In this document: positions 25,193 through 34,102 of the stretch, in pieces
Layout: each line of letters starts with the position of its first letter
How positions within the stretch are numbered: position 1 is the stretch's first letter
From: Comamonas sp. NLF-1-9
GTDB lineage: Bacteria > Pseudomonadota > Gammaproteobacteria > Burkholderiales > Burkholderiaceae_C
DNA length: 64,000 bases
Direction: 5' to 3'
NCBI RefSeq assembly: GCF_019195435.1
Contig: NZ_CP078069.1
Span: 434,001 to 498,000 of the forward strand
The notes under the pieces: generated by a model
What the model saw: only the letters and a program-made list of their open reading frames with translations
Databases searched by the model: none
Told to the model about the DNA's origin: nothing
Translations under genes and position numbers: made by a program

Positions 25193-25220
25193 TTGTCTTT
25201 CATTTAGGCAAACCTAAAAT
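25193..25220 (+). promoter_or_regulatory. Promoter and operator-like palindrome of intI
   Basis: TTGTCT (25193-25198), 16-base spacer, TAAAAT (25215-25220). TTTAGG (25203-25208) and CCTAAA (25213-25218) form a palindrome overlapping the -10, a possible repressor site. No LexA-type CTGT-N8-ACAG box is visible. The predicted start site falls at the intI ATG (25228), implying a leaderless message. Confidence 0.5.
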
Positions 25221-25227
25221 TTTGCGG

Positions 25228-26253
25228 ATGGATGTCTCAAGCTCCCTTCCGCCAGATGGCGCTGCGGCCCCACCCAGGCCACCCAAGCTGCTGGAGCGCA
25301 TGCGCACCCACCTGCGCACGCGCCATTACAGCTACCGCACCGAGCAGGCCTATCTGGATTGGGTGCGACGTTTTATTCTGTATCACAACAAGCGCCATCC
25401 GCAAGAGATGAGCGCACGAGAAGTGGAGGCATTCCTGAGTCATCTGGCGGTGGATAGGCAGGTGTCGGCCTCTACCCAAAACCAGGCGAAGGCGGCGATC
25501 CTGTACCTCTACCGGCAGGTGTTGGGCGTTGAGCTGGCTTGGCTCGATGAAGTGGTGCAGGCCAAGCGCCCGCGCCGGCTGCCGGTGGTGCTCACACCCG
25601 CCGAGGTGCGGTTGCTCTTGACGCACATGGATGGCACGACGGGGCTGATTGCGCAACTGCTTTACGGCACGGGCATGCGGCTGATGGAGGCGCTGCGCCT
25701 GCGCGTGAAGGATGTGGAGTTCGCGCGGCGCGAGATCGTGATCCGCGAGGGCAAGGGTGACAAGGACAGGGTGACGGTGCTGCCCGAGAACCTGATGCAG
25801 CCTTTGCGCGCGCAGTTGCACAAGGCGCGGGCGTTGCACGAGAAAGATCTGGAGGCGGGGCTGGGGCGGGTGAATTTGCCGCACGCGCTGGCGGTGAAGT
25901 ATCCGAACGCAGACCAGGCCTGGGCGTGGCAGTGGGTGTTCCCCTCACCGGTGCGCGGGGTGGACCCGCGCCCGGATGCGCGCACGGGCGAGCATCTGGA
26001 GCGGCGCCACCACGTCTACCCCGAATCGGTGCAGCGGGCGGTGCGCGAGGCGGCAAAGCGAGCCCAGATGGTCAAGCCGGTTTCGCCGCATGTGCTGCGC
26101 CATTCGTTTGCTACGCATTTGCTGCAATCGGGCTACGACATTCGCACGGTGCAAGAGCTGCTGGGCCACGCGGATGTGAGTACGACGGCGATCTACACGC
26201 ATGTGCTCAACAAGGGCGGGCGGGGCGTGTTGAGCCCTCTCGATGCCTTGTAA
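25228..26253 (+). CDS. intI: Integron integrase IntI (tyrosine recombinase)
   Basis: Recombines attI with attC single-stranded hairpins to insert and excise cassettes. 341 residues. The N-terminal SAM-like domain starts near [20 protein letters not shown]. The catalytic domain has the Arg box ([17 protein letters not shown]), [20 protein letters not shown] and [15 protein letters not shown] with the nucleophilic Tyr. The IntI-specific patch is present between them: [20 protein letters not shown], which distinguishes it from XerC/D. ATG at 25228 chosen; a TTG two codons earlier is open. No Shine-Dalgarno is visible. Confidence 0.95.
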   Translation: MDVSSSLPPDGAAAPPRPPKLLERMRTHLRTRHYSYRTEQAYLDWVRRFILYHNKRHPQEMSAREVEAFLSHLAVDRQVSASTQNQAKAAILYLYRQVLGVELAWLDEVVQAKRPRRLPVVLTPAEVRLLLTHMDGTTGLIAQLLYGTGMRLMEALRLRVKDVEFARREIVIREGKGDKDRVTVLPENLMQPLRAQLHKARALHEKDLEAGLGRVNLPHALAVKYPNADQAWAWQWVFPSPVRGVDPRPDARTGEHLERRHHVYPESVQRAVREAAKRAQMVKPVSPHVLRHSFATHLLQSGYDIRTVQELLGHADVSTTAIYTHVLNKGGRGVLSPLDAL

Positions 26254-26271
26254 TCGCAAGGCATCGAGAGG
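26236..26271. terminator. 15-bp inverted repeat spanning the intI stop codon
   Basis: CCTCTCGATGCCTTG (26236-26250) and CAAGGCATCGAGAGG (26257-26271) pair perfectly around a 6-base loop that contains the TAA stop. There is no T-run on either side, but its position between convergent intI and soxB fits a transcription boundary. Confidence 0.5.
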
Positions 26272-26274
26272 TGT

Positions 26275-28011
26275 TCAGCCCTCCGCATACCCCGGATTGG
26301 GCAGTCCCCCCGTCAGCCTGGGCGGATTGAGCTTGCGCGGCGCCACCTTGCCGCCGCGGGCCTTCAGCCATTGCTCGACCTGGTCCCAGACCATGGGGTT
26401 GCCGGCCTTGGCGGCTTCTTCGGCCACGGGGGCCCAGCCGGCCACCTTGTAGGTTTTGTTCGGGTCGATCAGTTCGCCCTTCAGGCGCATGTCGCTGATG
26501 CGCTGGCCCATGTCGGCCGTCGGGTCGCAGGCGTAGGCCAGGCCCCCCACGCGCACCATGTCGCCGCCCTGCTGGTAGTAGGGGTCGGGGTTGAAGAGGT
26601 TGTCGGCCACGTCTTCCAGCACGGTCTTGATCATCTCGCCCTTCATTTCGGTCAGCGTGGCGTAGCTGTAGGTGGTGGCGGTCATGTCCATCAGCCATTC
26701 GCGCGTGATGGCCTGGCCGGGCAGCAGCGTGGTGCCCCAGCGAAAGCCTGGCGAGAAGGCCAGGTCCGCGCCTTGCACCTCCATGAGCGCATCGACGATG
26801 AGCTGGTCGCCCGTGCCGTTGAAGTTGCCGCGGCGGTAGAGCAGGCCTTCGGTGACGGCGAGTTGTTCGGCCAGCTTGGCTTCGTAGGGCGCGCGGATTT
26901 TGGTGATGAGCGCGTCCATCTCCTTGTCCGCCGGCAGCATGTTGGCAAAGATGGGCAGCAGCCGGTAGCGGAAGTCGGCGAGCTTGCCGTCCTTTACGTC
27001 AAAGTCGATCACGCCGAGGAACTTGCCGTTGCTGCCGGCGTTGGTGACGATGGTCTGGCCGGACGGGTTCTTGACGATGGTGGGCACGGGCATGCCGTCG
27101 TGGGTGTGGCCGCCCAGGATGGCGTCCACGCCGGTGACGCGGCTGGCCATCTTCAGGTCCACGTCCATGCCGTTGTGGCTCAGCACGATGACGAGCTTGG
27201 CGCCCTTGGCGCGCGCCTCATCGACCATCTCCTGCAGGTGCTCGTCCTGGATGCCGAATTCCCAGTCGGCCACCATGTAGCGCGGGTTGGCGATCGGCGT
27301 GTAGGGGAAGGCCTGGCCGATGATGGCCACGGGCACGCCGTTGATCTCGCGCATCGTCCAGGGCTTGAACACCGGGTCGCCGAAGTCGGTGGTCTTGACG
27401 TTCTGCGCCAAAAATTCGGTCTTGCCCGCAAGGTCCTTGTCGATGATTTCCTTGACGCGCTCCATGCCGTAGGTGAATTCCCAGTGGCCGGTCATGATGT
27501 CCACGCCCAGCAGCTTGCAGGCGTCCACCATGTCCTGGCCCTTGGTCCACAGCGCCGTGGCGCTGCCTTGCCAAGTGTCGCCGCCGTCGAGCAGCAGCGC
27601 GCCGGGGCGGCTGGCGCGCAGGCGCTTGACCAGCGTGGCCAGGTGGGCAAAGCCGCCGACCTTGCCGTAGCGCTCGGCGGCGTGGTCAAAGTCCAGGTAG
27701 GTCAGGGCGTGCGCGGTGGGCGTGCCGCTTTTCACGCCCACGGCCTTGAGCAGGTGCTCGCCCACCAGGTGGGGCAGGCGGCCCTTCATGTCGCCCAGGC
27801 CCAGGTTCACGCTGGGCTCGCGAAAATGGATCGGTTTGAGCTGCGCGTGGCAGTCGGTCATGTGCAAGAGCGAGACGTTGCCGAACTTCGGGATGTCGTA
27901 CAGGCCATCGGCCGCAGTGGCGGCGCTTGCGTGGCTGTAGCTGCCCAGGCCCATGCCGGCGGCGCTGGCGGCGCCCAGGACTTGCAGGAATTCGCGTTTG
28001 GTGAGGTTCAT
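26275..28011 (-). CDS. soxB: Thiosulfohydrolase SoxB
   Basis: Periplasmic di-manganese enzyme that releases sulfate from the SoxY-bound thiosulfonate by hydrolysis. 578 residues from the ATG at 28011, which starts a Tat-type signal (LTKREFLQVLGAASAAGMG) and has AAGGA upstream; the frame is open further. Metallophosphatase motifs: LLHMTDCHAQLKP, LLDGGDTWQGSATA, MTGHWEFTYGMER, VLSHNGMDVD and GGHTHDGMPVP. Last gene of the minus-strand sox run, ending next to the convergent intI. Confidence 0.97.
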   Translation of the reverse strand: MNLTKREFLQVLGAASAAGMGLGSYSHASAATAADGLYDIPKFGNVSLLHMTDCHAQLKPIHFREPSVNLGLGDMKGRLPHLVGEHLLKAVGVKSGTPTAHALTYLDFDHAAERYGKVGGFAHLATLVKRLRASRPGALLLDGGDTWQGSATALWTKGQDMVDACKLLGVDIMTGHWEFTYGMERVKEIIDKDLAGKTEFLAQNVKTTDFGDPVFKPWTMREINGVPVAIIGQAFPYTPIANPRYMVADWEFGIQDEHLQEMVDEARAKGAKLVIVLSHNGMDVDLKMASRVTGVDAILGGHTHDGMPVPTIVKNPSGQTIVTNAGSNGKFLGVIDFDVKDGKLADFRYRLLPIFANMLPADKEMDALITKIRAPYEAKLAEQLAVTEGLLYRRGNFNGTGDQLIVDALMEVQGADLAFSPGFRWGTTLLPGQAITREWLMDMTATTYSYATLTEMKGEMIKTVLEDVADNLFNPDPYYQQGGDMVRVGGLAYACDPTADMGQRISDMRLKGELIDPNKTYKVAGWAPVAEEAAKAGNPMVWDQVEQWLKARGGKVAPRKLNPPRLTGGLPNPGYAEG

Positions 28012-28114
28012 GGTGGGATCCTTCAGGCAAAGAGAACGGCCCTGGCGGCGATGGCCGGGGTGGTGCTTCACCCCCATCCATCGCGGCCAGGGCCGCTTGC
28101 GGCGCAAGGCCTGC

Positions 28115-28795
28115 TTATCGGTTCACGGGAGACTTGGGGTCGAGCAGCAGCGCCACGATGTCGGCCACCTGCTTTTGCGTGAGGATGCCCTTGTGCCCGG
28201 CGCGCGGCATGTTGGAGCAGGCGTTGTAGGCCTTGCTGTTCCAGATCTTGCCCCAGGTGTACCTGACCATTTCCTGCGCTTGCGGGCTGCTTGGGTCGCT
28301 CACGCCCTTGGCCTGGGCGTAGTGGTAGAGGCTGGGGCCTATGGTGCCGTAGGAGATTTCTTCCTTGGTGATCTGGTGGCAGTTGTAGCAGTTGCCGCCG
28401 TTGGCGGCGTCGGCCTTGTCCGTCCAGGTGCGCCCGCGCCCGCTCTGGGCGATCTTCTCGCCGGACTTCCAGTCGCCCAGGTATTTGCCGTCGGCCGGCC
28501 ACTGGATGGTCTTGAAGTTTTCTGCTTCCAGCGCGCGCATGGTGGCCGCATCCAGCGGCGTGCCGCTGACGTCGGCCTGGTTGCAGGCCTTGAGCGTGGC
28601 GTCGGTTGCCAGCGCTTGGCTGACCTTGACGATGCCCTTGTCGTGAAAGCTCTGCTGCACCATTTGCTGGGCCATGGCGTCCAGCTCGGCGGCGCTGGGC
28701 GTGCTGCTGGCGGCGCCGTTGCTGCCGGCGCAGCCGGCGAGAGTGGCAAGCGCCAGGACGCTGGCCGCGGTGATGAGGGCTTGGCTTGGCTTCAT
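28115..28795 (-). CDS. soxX: SoxX, monohaem c-type cytochrome subunit of SoxAX
   Basis: Partner of SoxA in oxidatively coupling thiosulfate to SoxY. 226 residues. A lipoprotein-like signal (LALATLAGCAGS) is followed by an N-terminal extension and a haem site NCYNCHQ at about residue 137, with a candidate distal Met in ACSNMPRAGHKG. The conserved SoxX stretch GTIGPSLYHYAQAKG is present. 16 bases downstream of soxA. Confidence 0.93.
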   Translation of the reverse strand: MKPSQALITAASVLALATLAGCAGSNGAASSTPSAAELDAMAQQMVQQSFHDKGIVKVSQALATDATLKACNQADVSGTPLDAATMRALEAENFKTIQWPADGKYLGDWKSGEKIAQSGRGRTWTDKADAANGGNCYNCHQITKEEISYGTIGPSLYHYAQAKGVSDPSSPQAQEMVRYTWGKIWNSKAYNACSNMPRAGHKGILTQKQVADIVALLLDPKSPVNR

Positions 28796-28811
28796 GTGGG
28801 TGGTCTCCGGT

Positions 28812-29621
28812 TCAGCGCTTGATGGCGGGCACGGCCGAAGCGGCGCCCTTGGCGTTCACGCCCATGTACACGCCCAGCGCCACGGTGATGGGGCTGGCGT
28901 AGCCGGGTTCAGGAAAGCGCTGCTGGCGGTAGCAGTCGTTCAGGCGGTGCTGCATGGTCCACATCTGGCCGTTGGAGACGCGGTAGGCCGGCCAAGCGGC
29001 AAAACCCACGCCGTCGCCCGGGTTGCCGGTCAGCTTGGGCAGGTCTTGCAGGCGGATGCGCTTGTCGTCTTCGCCGTGGCAGGTGGCGCAGGCAAAGTCG
29101 TGCGAGCCGCCGCGCTGAAAGAAGGCGCGCTTGCCCAGCTCATAGGCCACGCGCTCTTGCGGGTGGCTCTGGGGCAGGTTGAACTTCATGCCCTTGGACT
29201 GCGCTGCTACCCAGGTGGCCAGCGCGGTGACGTTGGCGCGCTCGCCCTTGCCCCATTGACCGTTGACGACTTCCTTGGGGTCTATGCCTTGCAGCGTGCT
29301 CATGCAGGTGACCAGGCGCGACTCCAGATCCTGCACCTGGTTGGTGTCGGCAAAGTAGCGCGGCAGTTGCACGAACACGCCCTTGGTCACGCCCGCGCCC
29401 AGGCCCAGGTCGCATTGCTGCAGCGAGGCGTTCTTGGGGCCGCGGGCCTTCTTCCAGAGCTCTTCGCCCTTCATTTCATACAGTTCGGCGGGGTTGCCGT
29501 CCTGCAGCATTTCACGGTATTCGTCTATGGCCTGGGTGGTGGTCTTCTGGGCGTGCGCCAGCGTGGCGGCGCAGGTCCAGCCCACTGCCATCGCAAGCAC
29601 GGTCAGTTTGGCGAGTTTCAT
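28812..29621 (-). CDS. soxA: SoxA, c-type cytochrome subunit of SoxAX
   Basis: Catalytic subunit for attaching thiosulfate to SoxY in the periplasm. 269 residues from the ATG at 29621, where a signal peptide begins (KLAKLTVLAMAVGWT, cleavage near AHAQ). A single CxxCH haem site, ACATCHGEDD, lies at about residue 177, and the Cys haem ligand that carries the persulfide is in HRLNDCYRQQRFPEP. The N-terminal haem of di-haem SoxA proteins is lacking; only an isolated Cys (QQCDLGLG) remains. Confidence 0.94.
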   Translation of the reverse strand: MKLAKLTVLAMAVGWTCAATLAHAQKTTTQAIDEYREMLQDGNPAELYEMKGEELWKKARGPKNASLQQCDLGLGAGVTKGVFVQLPRYFADTNQVQDLESRLVTCMSTLQGIDPKEVVNGQWGKGERANVTALATWVAAQSKGMKFNLPQSHPQERVAYELGKRAFFQRGGSHDFACATCHGEDDKRIRLQDLPKLTGNPGDGVGFAAWPAYRVSNGQMWTMQHRLNDCYRQQRFPEPGYASPITVALGVYMGVNAKGAASAVPAIKR

Positions 29622-29744
29622 GGCTTGTCTCTCATTGCTTTTCTTTGAATGGTGAGGGGCCGCGGGCCCCTTCAAGGCGCAGGCCCTGGCGGTCAGGGCG
29701 GCGAAGCTGCAGCGCGGCGGCGCCGGCAGGAGGGCGCAGGGCTA

Positions 29745-30056
29745 TCAGGAGACCGTGGCCTCGTCGGTGCGCGTGTCGCCCTTGCTGTCCTTCCAGGTGA
29801 TGCTGATCTTGTCGCCGGCCTTGCCGCCCTTGACGGTGAACTGCAGGAAGGGGTTCTTGGAAATGGCCGGGCCCCATTCGCAGGAGAAGACCTGCTTGTC
29901 GTTGAGCTTGGCCGTCACCTCCTGGATCCACCAGGCGGGAATCTTGTTGCCGGAGGAGTCCTTGCGCTGGCCGGACTCCATCTCGTGGGCCATCAGTATG
30001 CGCACCAGGACGTTGCCGTCCTTGGCCTGCGCGCGAATCCGCATCGGGTCACCCAT
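29745..30056 (-). CDS. soxZ: SoxZ, sulfur carrier complex subunit
   Basis: Forms the SoxYZ carrier in the periplasm. 103 residues with no signal peptide of its own, as usual since it is exported with SoxY. Recognisable SoxZ features: MRIRAQAKDGNVLVRILMAH, IPAWWIQEVTAKLND and FLQFTVKGGKAGDKISITW. Confidence 0.96.
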   Translation of the reverse strand: MGDPMRIRAQAKDGNVLVRILMAHEMESGQRKDSSGNKIPAWWIQEVTAKLNDKQVFSCEWGPAISKNPFLQFTVKGGKAGDKISITWKDSKGDTRTDEATVS

Positions 30057-30104
30057 GTCTATGCTCCTTGATCGATAGCTTGATTACGTGGTCGGGCTAG
30101 CCCA

Positions 30105-30563
30105 TCAGCCGCCGCAGCCGCCAAGGGTGACCTTGACTTCCTTCTTGGCGAAGTAGGCCTTGTTGTCCTTGGTGATGGCCACCGCATAGACGTCGGAGGT
30201 CTCGCCCATCTTGCTGCGCGTGGCGAAGTTGGCTTCCACCTCGGGCGTGACGTCAAACACGGCGGCCAGCGCGAAGGGGTTTTTCTCGACCAGCAGCACG
30301 AGTTGCTTGACGTCGGGCAGCTTGGTAGACAGCGCGAAGGGTACGACGGCGCCGTTTTCCGCGATGTCTGGCGCGGTCAGGGTGACGTCGCCGCTGGCCA
30401 CGGGGTCGCCACTCACGCCCAGGGCCTTGAGCGCGCCGTTCACGCCATTGACTTCAAAGGCCGCCTTGTTGAAGGCCAGCGCGCTCTGCGGCAGAAGGCC
30501 GGAGCCGGCGGCCAGCGCCGCGACGGCCGCGCTCTGCTTCAGGGTTTGCCTGCGGGTTTGCAT
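30105..30563 (-). CDS. soxY: SoxY, covalent sulfur carrier
   Basis: Carries pathway intermediates on its C-terminal Cys. 152 residues. Tat-type signal (RRQTLKQSAAVAALAAGSG, cleavage near ALAF), immunoglobulin-like fold, and the swinging-arm C-terminus VTLGGCGG with the acceptor Cys. Shine-Dalgarno AAGGAG is eight bases upstream. The 90 bases between soxD and soxY include an AT-rich stretch (TTTATTTATATAG on the minus strand) that may be an internal promoter. Confidence 0.96.
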   Translation of the reverse strand: MQTRRQTLKQSAAVAALAAGSGLLPQSALAFNKAAFEVNGVNGALKALGVSGDPVASGDVTLTAPDIAENGAVVPFALSTKLPDVKQLVLLVEKNPFALAAVFDVTPEVEANFATRSKMGETSDVYAVAITKDNKAYFAKKEVKVTLGGCGG

Positions 30564-30653
30564 CGTGTCATCTCCTTCAAAGAATCGGATATTAATAGGC
30601 CTGTTAAAAGATCTGGTTCTATATAAATAAACGCCGAGCGCCGCATTCTGCGC

Positions 30654-31727
30654 CTACTTGCCGCCGCCTGCAGCCAGCCACTCGGCGATCAGCTTGATGT
30701 CGGCGGCGGGCGCGTCCTGGGGCGGCATGGGCGTGTCGCCCCAGACGCCCGAGCCGCCCGCGCGGATCTTGCTTTGCAGGTAGTCGGTCTTGCCCGCGTA
30801 CTTCTGCGCGATGTCGGCAAACGACGGCCCGACCAGCTTGCCCTGCATGTTGTGGCAGCCGGTGCAGCCCAGTTGCTGGGTGAGTGCGATGGCGCGGGCG
30901 TGCGGGCTGTCCTCGCCCGCCGGGCCGACTACCTTGACCGGGCCGGCCGCGTCGCCCAGCTTGCCTTCGGGCCGGGTGGTGTCGGCGCCGCGCTGCGGGC
31001 CGACGGTGCGGTTTTGTTCGCGCAGATTGCCCCAGACGTTGCGCGCATGCGCGGGCAGCTCGGAGCTGATGGTGGGCGCGCCGCCGCAGTCCTTCATGCA
31101 GGCGCTGGCCTGGGTGTCGGGCTTGAGCTTGCCGGCGCCGAACTCGTTGCCCGGCCACAAGGCGTGCTGCGTGGTCATGCCCTTGCGGTTGGGCAGCTTT
31201 TGCTGCACCTCGGCCATGTTCTTGTCCGAGAGCACGAAGTCCGCGGGCACGATGTCGGCCAGGTGCAGCAGATAGGCGGTGGCCGCATAGACCTCGTTGG
31301 TCGAGAGTGACTTGGGGTTGTCCCAAGGCATGGCGCGGCGGATGTAGTCCCAGAGCGTGGAGACCGTGGGCAGCTTCATGAAGGTGGTGCGCCCGGGGTA
31401 GTCCGGGCGCTGCAGGTTGGCCACGTGCCCGCTCTTGATGTCGTCCGCCGAGGTGCCGCCGACCAGCGGGTTGAACACCGCGTTGGATTCGCCAAAGATG
31501 CCGTGGCAGGTGGCGCAGCGCGCTTCCCACAGGTCTTGCCCGTCGTCGACCGAGCCGCTGCCCGCAGGCAGGCCCTGCAAGTCGGGGCGCACGTCGATGT
31601 CCCAGGCGGCCACTTCGGCGGGCGTGGCGTCGCGCCCGATGTTCGGGAACTTGCCCTGGGCCCAGGCGGGCAGGGCGAGCGCGGCCGCCAGCAGGCCGGC
31701 GGCGAGGGCGTCACGCAAGCTGGACAT
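30654..31727 (-). CDS. soxD: SoxD, dihaem cytochrome c subunit of sulfane dehydrogenase
   Basis: Electron-transfer partner of SoxC in SoxCD, which oxidises the sulfane sulfur on SoxY. 357 residues. Signal peptide (ALAAGLLAAALALPAWA), first haem site ARCATCHGIFGE at about residue 72 and second GCTGCHNMQGKL at about 285. Start overlaps the end of soxC by 17 bases. Presence of SoxCD predicts full oxidation of thiosulfate to sulfate without stored sulfur globules. Confidence 0.93.
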   Translation of the reverse strand: MSSLRDALAAGLLAAALALPAWAQGKFPNIGRDATPAEVAAWDIDVRPDLQGLPAGSGSVDDGQDLWEARCATCHGIFGESNAVFNPLVGGTSADDIKSGHVANLQRPDYPGRTTFMKLPTVSTLWDYIRRAMPWDNPKSLSTNEVYAATAYLLHLADIVPADFVLSDKNMAEVQQKLPNRKGMTTQHALWPGNEFGAGKLKPDTQASACMKDCGGAPTISSELPAHARNVWGNLREQNRTVGPQRGADTTRPEGKLGDAAGPVKVVGPAGEDSPHARAIALTQQLGCTGCHNMQGKLVGPSFADIAQKYAGKTDYLQSKIRAGGSGVWGDTPMPPQDAPAADIKLIAEWLAAGGGK

Positions 31728-33096
31728 TTTTTACCTCGCCGTTTTCTTGCACCAGCCAGGACTGGATGGCGTTGTTGTGGTAGATCGAGCGCGAGCCGCG
31801 CACCGCGCGCAATTGCTTGTAGCTGGGCTGCACGTAGCCGGTTTCGTCCATCGCGCGGCTTTGCACGATGGCGGGCTTGCCGTCCCAGACCCAGTCGATA
31901 TTGAAGCGCGTGAGGCATTTGTCGAGCACCGGCGCTTCAAGCCGCGCGCTGCGCCAGTTGCGCCCGCCATCGACCGACACGTCCACCCGCTTGATCTTGC
32001 CGCGCCCCGACCAGGCCAGACCCGTGATGTTGTAAAAGCCCGTGGCGAGCAGCACCTGCCCGCCCGAGGGCGTGCTGATCACGCTCTTGCATTCCTGGAT
32101 GCTGGTGTATTGGCGGTGCTGGCCGTCGGGCATGAGGTCGATGTAGTGCACCGCCTCGTCCTTGGTCGCCCAGGGCTGGTCGCCCAGTTCCACGCGGCGC
32201 AGGTACTTGACCCAGCTCACGCCCTGCATGCCGGGCACGACCAGGCGCAGCGGGTAGCCGTTTTCCGGGCGCAGCATCTCGCCGTTTTGGCCCCAGGCGA
32301 CGAGCACCTCGCCGCTCTTGACGAGCTCGATCGGAATGGTGCGCGTCATGCTGGAGCCGTCTGCGCCCTCGGCCAGGATGAATTTGCCTTTTTTCAGGTC
32401 GGCGCCAGCCATCTCCAGCAGGGTGATGAGCGGCACGCCGGTGTATTCGCAGCACGAGAGCATGCCGTGGGTGTATTGCGCCGTGGGCACGGCGACGTTG
32501 CCCCAGTTCATGCCAGTGTTGGCGCCGCATTCGATGAAGTGAAAGCGCGAGACCGCAGGCAGGCGCATGAGCTCGTCCATGGTGAAGACCTTGGGGCTCT
32601 TGACCAGGCCGTTGACCATGAAGCGGTGTTGCTGCGGGTCGATGTCCCACCAGCCCTGGTGATGGCGCTCGAAATGCAGGCCATTGGGCGTGACGATGCC
32701 AAACAGCGACTGGATGGGCGCAAACGACACCGATGCCTGGTTGGTTTGCGTCAGGCCCGGGCTCTGGCGGCGCTGCACGTTGCCCTCGTACTGCGACGGC
32801 TGGCCGTAGGGGTGCGCAGCCACCGGCTGGCCCAGGCTGGTGCTGTGGCGCGGCAGCTTGAGGATGGCCGGGTCGCCCTCGCCCGTGGCTGCGGCAGGCT
32901 GCGCCAGTGCCTGCGTGGCCGCGCCGCCGGCCAGCGCAGCGGCAAAGACGTCGCGCAGGAAGCCGCGCCGCCCGGCGCCTGCGCCGCCGGTCTGGATGGC
33001 GCGGATGTCCGCCTGCGTGAGGAAGTTTTCCGGTGCCTTGCGCACGCTGCCCCGGGTCATGCTGGCGGGTGCCGGTTGGAGCTCGATATCTGTCAT
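31711..33096 (-). CDS. soxC: SoxC, molybdenum-cofactor sulfane dehydrogenase subunit
   Basis: Periplasmic molybdoenzyme of the sulfite-oxidase fold. 461 residues with a long N-terminal segment before a Tat-type signal (GRRGFLRDVFAAALAGGA at about residues 43-60). The cofactor domain has FHFIECGANTGMNWG with the Mo-coordinating Cys, then ENGYPLRLVVPGMQGVSWVK typical of this family. C-terminal dimerisation domain with VDVSVDGGRNWRSARL. First of the core sox genes on the minus strand. Confidence 0.95.
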   Translation of the reverse strand: MTDIELQPAPASMTRGSVRKAPENFLTQADIRAIQTGGAGAGRRGFLRDVFAAALAGGAATQALAQPAAATGEGDPAILKLPRHSTSLGQPVAAHPYGQPSQYEGNVQRRQSPGLTQTNQASVSFAPIQSLFGIVTPNGLHFERHHQGWWDIDPQQHRFMVNGLVKSPKVFTMDELMRLPAVSRFHFIECGANTGMNWGNVAVPTAQYTHGMLSCCEYTGVPLITLLEMAGADLKKGKFILAEGADGSSMTRTIPIELVKSGEVLVAWGQNGEMLRPENGYPLRLVVPGMQGVSWVKYLRRVELGDQPWATKDEAVHYIDLMPDGQHRQYTSIQECKSVISTPSGGQVLLATGFYNITGLAWSGRGKIKRVDVSVDGGRNWRSARLEAPVLDKCLTRFNIDWVWDGKPAIVQSRAMDETGYVQPSYKQLRAVRGSRSIYHNNAIQSWLVQENGEVKNVQLA

Positions 33097-33205
33097 GGGG
33101 CTGCTTGCAAGATATTCGTACCGGCTTATTTAAACATGGTTCAACGCCGTCCTGCTTGGGGCTAACCCTTGGATCTGTCTCGCACTTGATCGCGGCGCTT
33201 GCGCC

Positions 33206-33589
33206 CTATTTGAAGTGGTAGTAGGACTGGTTGAGCCAGGCGGCAATATCGGTTTCTTCTTCGGGGAAGAGGTTCAGGTTCAGCCCGGTGTTGCATTGGC
33301 CCACCTGCTTGCGCAGTTGCGCCACGTCGTGGATGAGCTTGCCGGGGCGGTAGATGTCCCGGCCGTCGTTGCCCCATTTCTGGGCGTGGCAGGCATCGCA
33401 CTGGCGCTCTTTCACCAGGGCCTCGCCCTCGTGCGGGTTGGCGGCCTTGAAGGCCTCGGGCGTCTGCGCCAGGGCGGGAGCGGCCAGCAGCAGCGCGGCT
33501 GCGAGCAGGGCGGCCAGCCTGAGCGCTTTCAAAAGCGTATTGAATACTACTAAATTGCTAGCTGTAAGCGCTTGGTACATCTGCGTCAT
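33206..33589 (-). CDS. Small monohaem c-type cytochrome
   Basis: 127 residues, exported: signal peptide LAALLAAALLLAAPALAQ, one haem site RQCDACHAQKWG at about residue 63. The remainder (GRDIYRPGKLIHDVAQLRKQ, EEETDIAAWLNQSYYHFK) is not assigned to a named Sox subunit. Probably donates or accepts electrons in thiosulfate oxidation, judging from position immediately upstream of soxC. The first residues (YQALTASNLVVFN) are encoded by a dispersed repeat, so the true start may be further in or the repeat was adopted as a new N-terminus. Confidence 0.75.
   Translation of the reverse strand: MTQMYQALTASNLVVFNTLLKALRLAALLAAALLLAAPALAQTPEAFKAANPHEGEALVKERQCDACHAQKWGNDGRDIYRPGKLIHDVAQLRKQVGQCNTGLNLNLFPEEETDIAAWLNQSYYHFK
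33545..33574 (-). repeat. Dispersed repeat copy in the 5' end of the cytochrome gene
   Basis: On the minus strand CAAGCGCTTACAGCTAGCAA followed by TTTAGTAGTATT; same order as in lpxB and the SpoU gene. Confidence 0.7.
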
Positions 33590-33598
33590 GGCCGTTTT

Positions 33599-34102
33599 TT
33601 ACCTTGAAATGGCGGCACGTGCCGTCTCCAGCCGGCGCTCCAGCAGGGCGGAGTAGAAATCGTTGTCCCCACCCGCCAGGCGCGGCGCCAGCTCTTGACC
33701 GCCCTGGCCCAGAAACAGCAGCGTGGGTGCCACGCTCACGCCCCAGGCGCGCACCTGGGCATCGTGGTTGCTCTCCTGCCCCTGGGCGTCGCGCAGCGCC
33801 TGCGCGTCGCGCATGTTGACCTGCACCACCGCCAGGCCTTCGCGCTCGTGCATGGGTGCGAGGTAGTTGTTGCGCACCACCTCGCAAAAGGGGCAGCCGT
33901 GCAGGCTGACCATGACCACCAGTGGCTGGCCGTGCGCGAGCGCCGCCTCGATCTCGCGCGGCAGATTGGCGGCGAGCGGCAACTGTCGCCGCGCGCCTTG
34001 CGCCTGCACTGCGCCCCACCAGGGCGCTGCGCCGAGGCAAACCAGCCCTGCCAGCACGCGCCGGCGCCCGGCAGAAGTGCAGCGCAGGACGCACGCGTTC
34101 AT
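33599..34102 (-). CDS. Periplasmic thioredoxin-like protein (SoxW/SoxS-like)
   Basis: 167 residues. Signal sequence with a twin-Arg-like start (GRRRVLAGLVCLGAAPWW, ending near AVQAQ). Thioredoxin fold with the redox motif HGCPFCEVVRNNY at about residue 75 and cis-Pro in SVAPTLLFLGQGG. Sox clusters often encode such proteins to keep SoxY's Cys reactive; that role is inferred here from position. Its end overlaps the start of the cytochrome region by ten bases gap and its own start overlaps the preceding metallohydrolase gene by four. Confidence 0.82.
   Translation of the reverse strand: MNACVLRCTSAGRRRVLAGLVCLGAAPWWGAVQAQGARRQLPLAANLPREIEAALAHGQPLVVMVSLHGCPFCEVVRNNYLAPMHEREGLAVVQVNMRDAQALRDAQGQESNHDAQVRAWGVSVAPTLLFLGQGGQELAPRLAGGDNDFYSALLERRLETARAAISR

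Larger units (their letters stand above)
23705..26253. mobile_element. Chromosomal integron: attC array, attI and intI
   Basis: Integrase gene, probable attI and four attC sites define at least four complete cassettes in the same orientation, reading leftward: tRNA-like (25110-24833), two repeat-based cassettes (24832-24514 and 24513-24252) and hicBA (24251-23711). A fifth (killer/antidote) begins at 23710 and its far end is not resolved. No transposase or resistance gene is present, and attC-1 to attC-3 are alike, so this looks like a sedentary chromosomal integron rather than a transposon-borne one. It lies beside the 3' end of the sox cluster. Confidence 0.85.
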
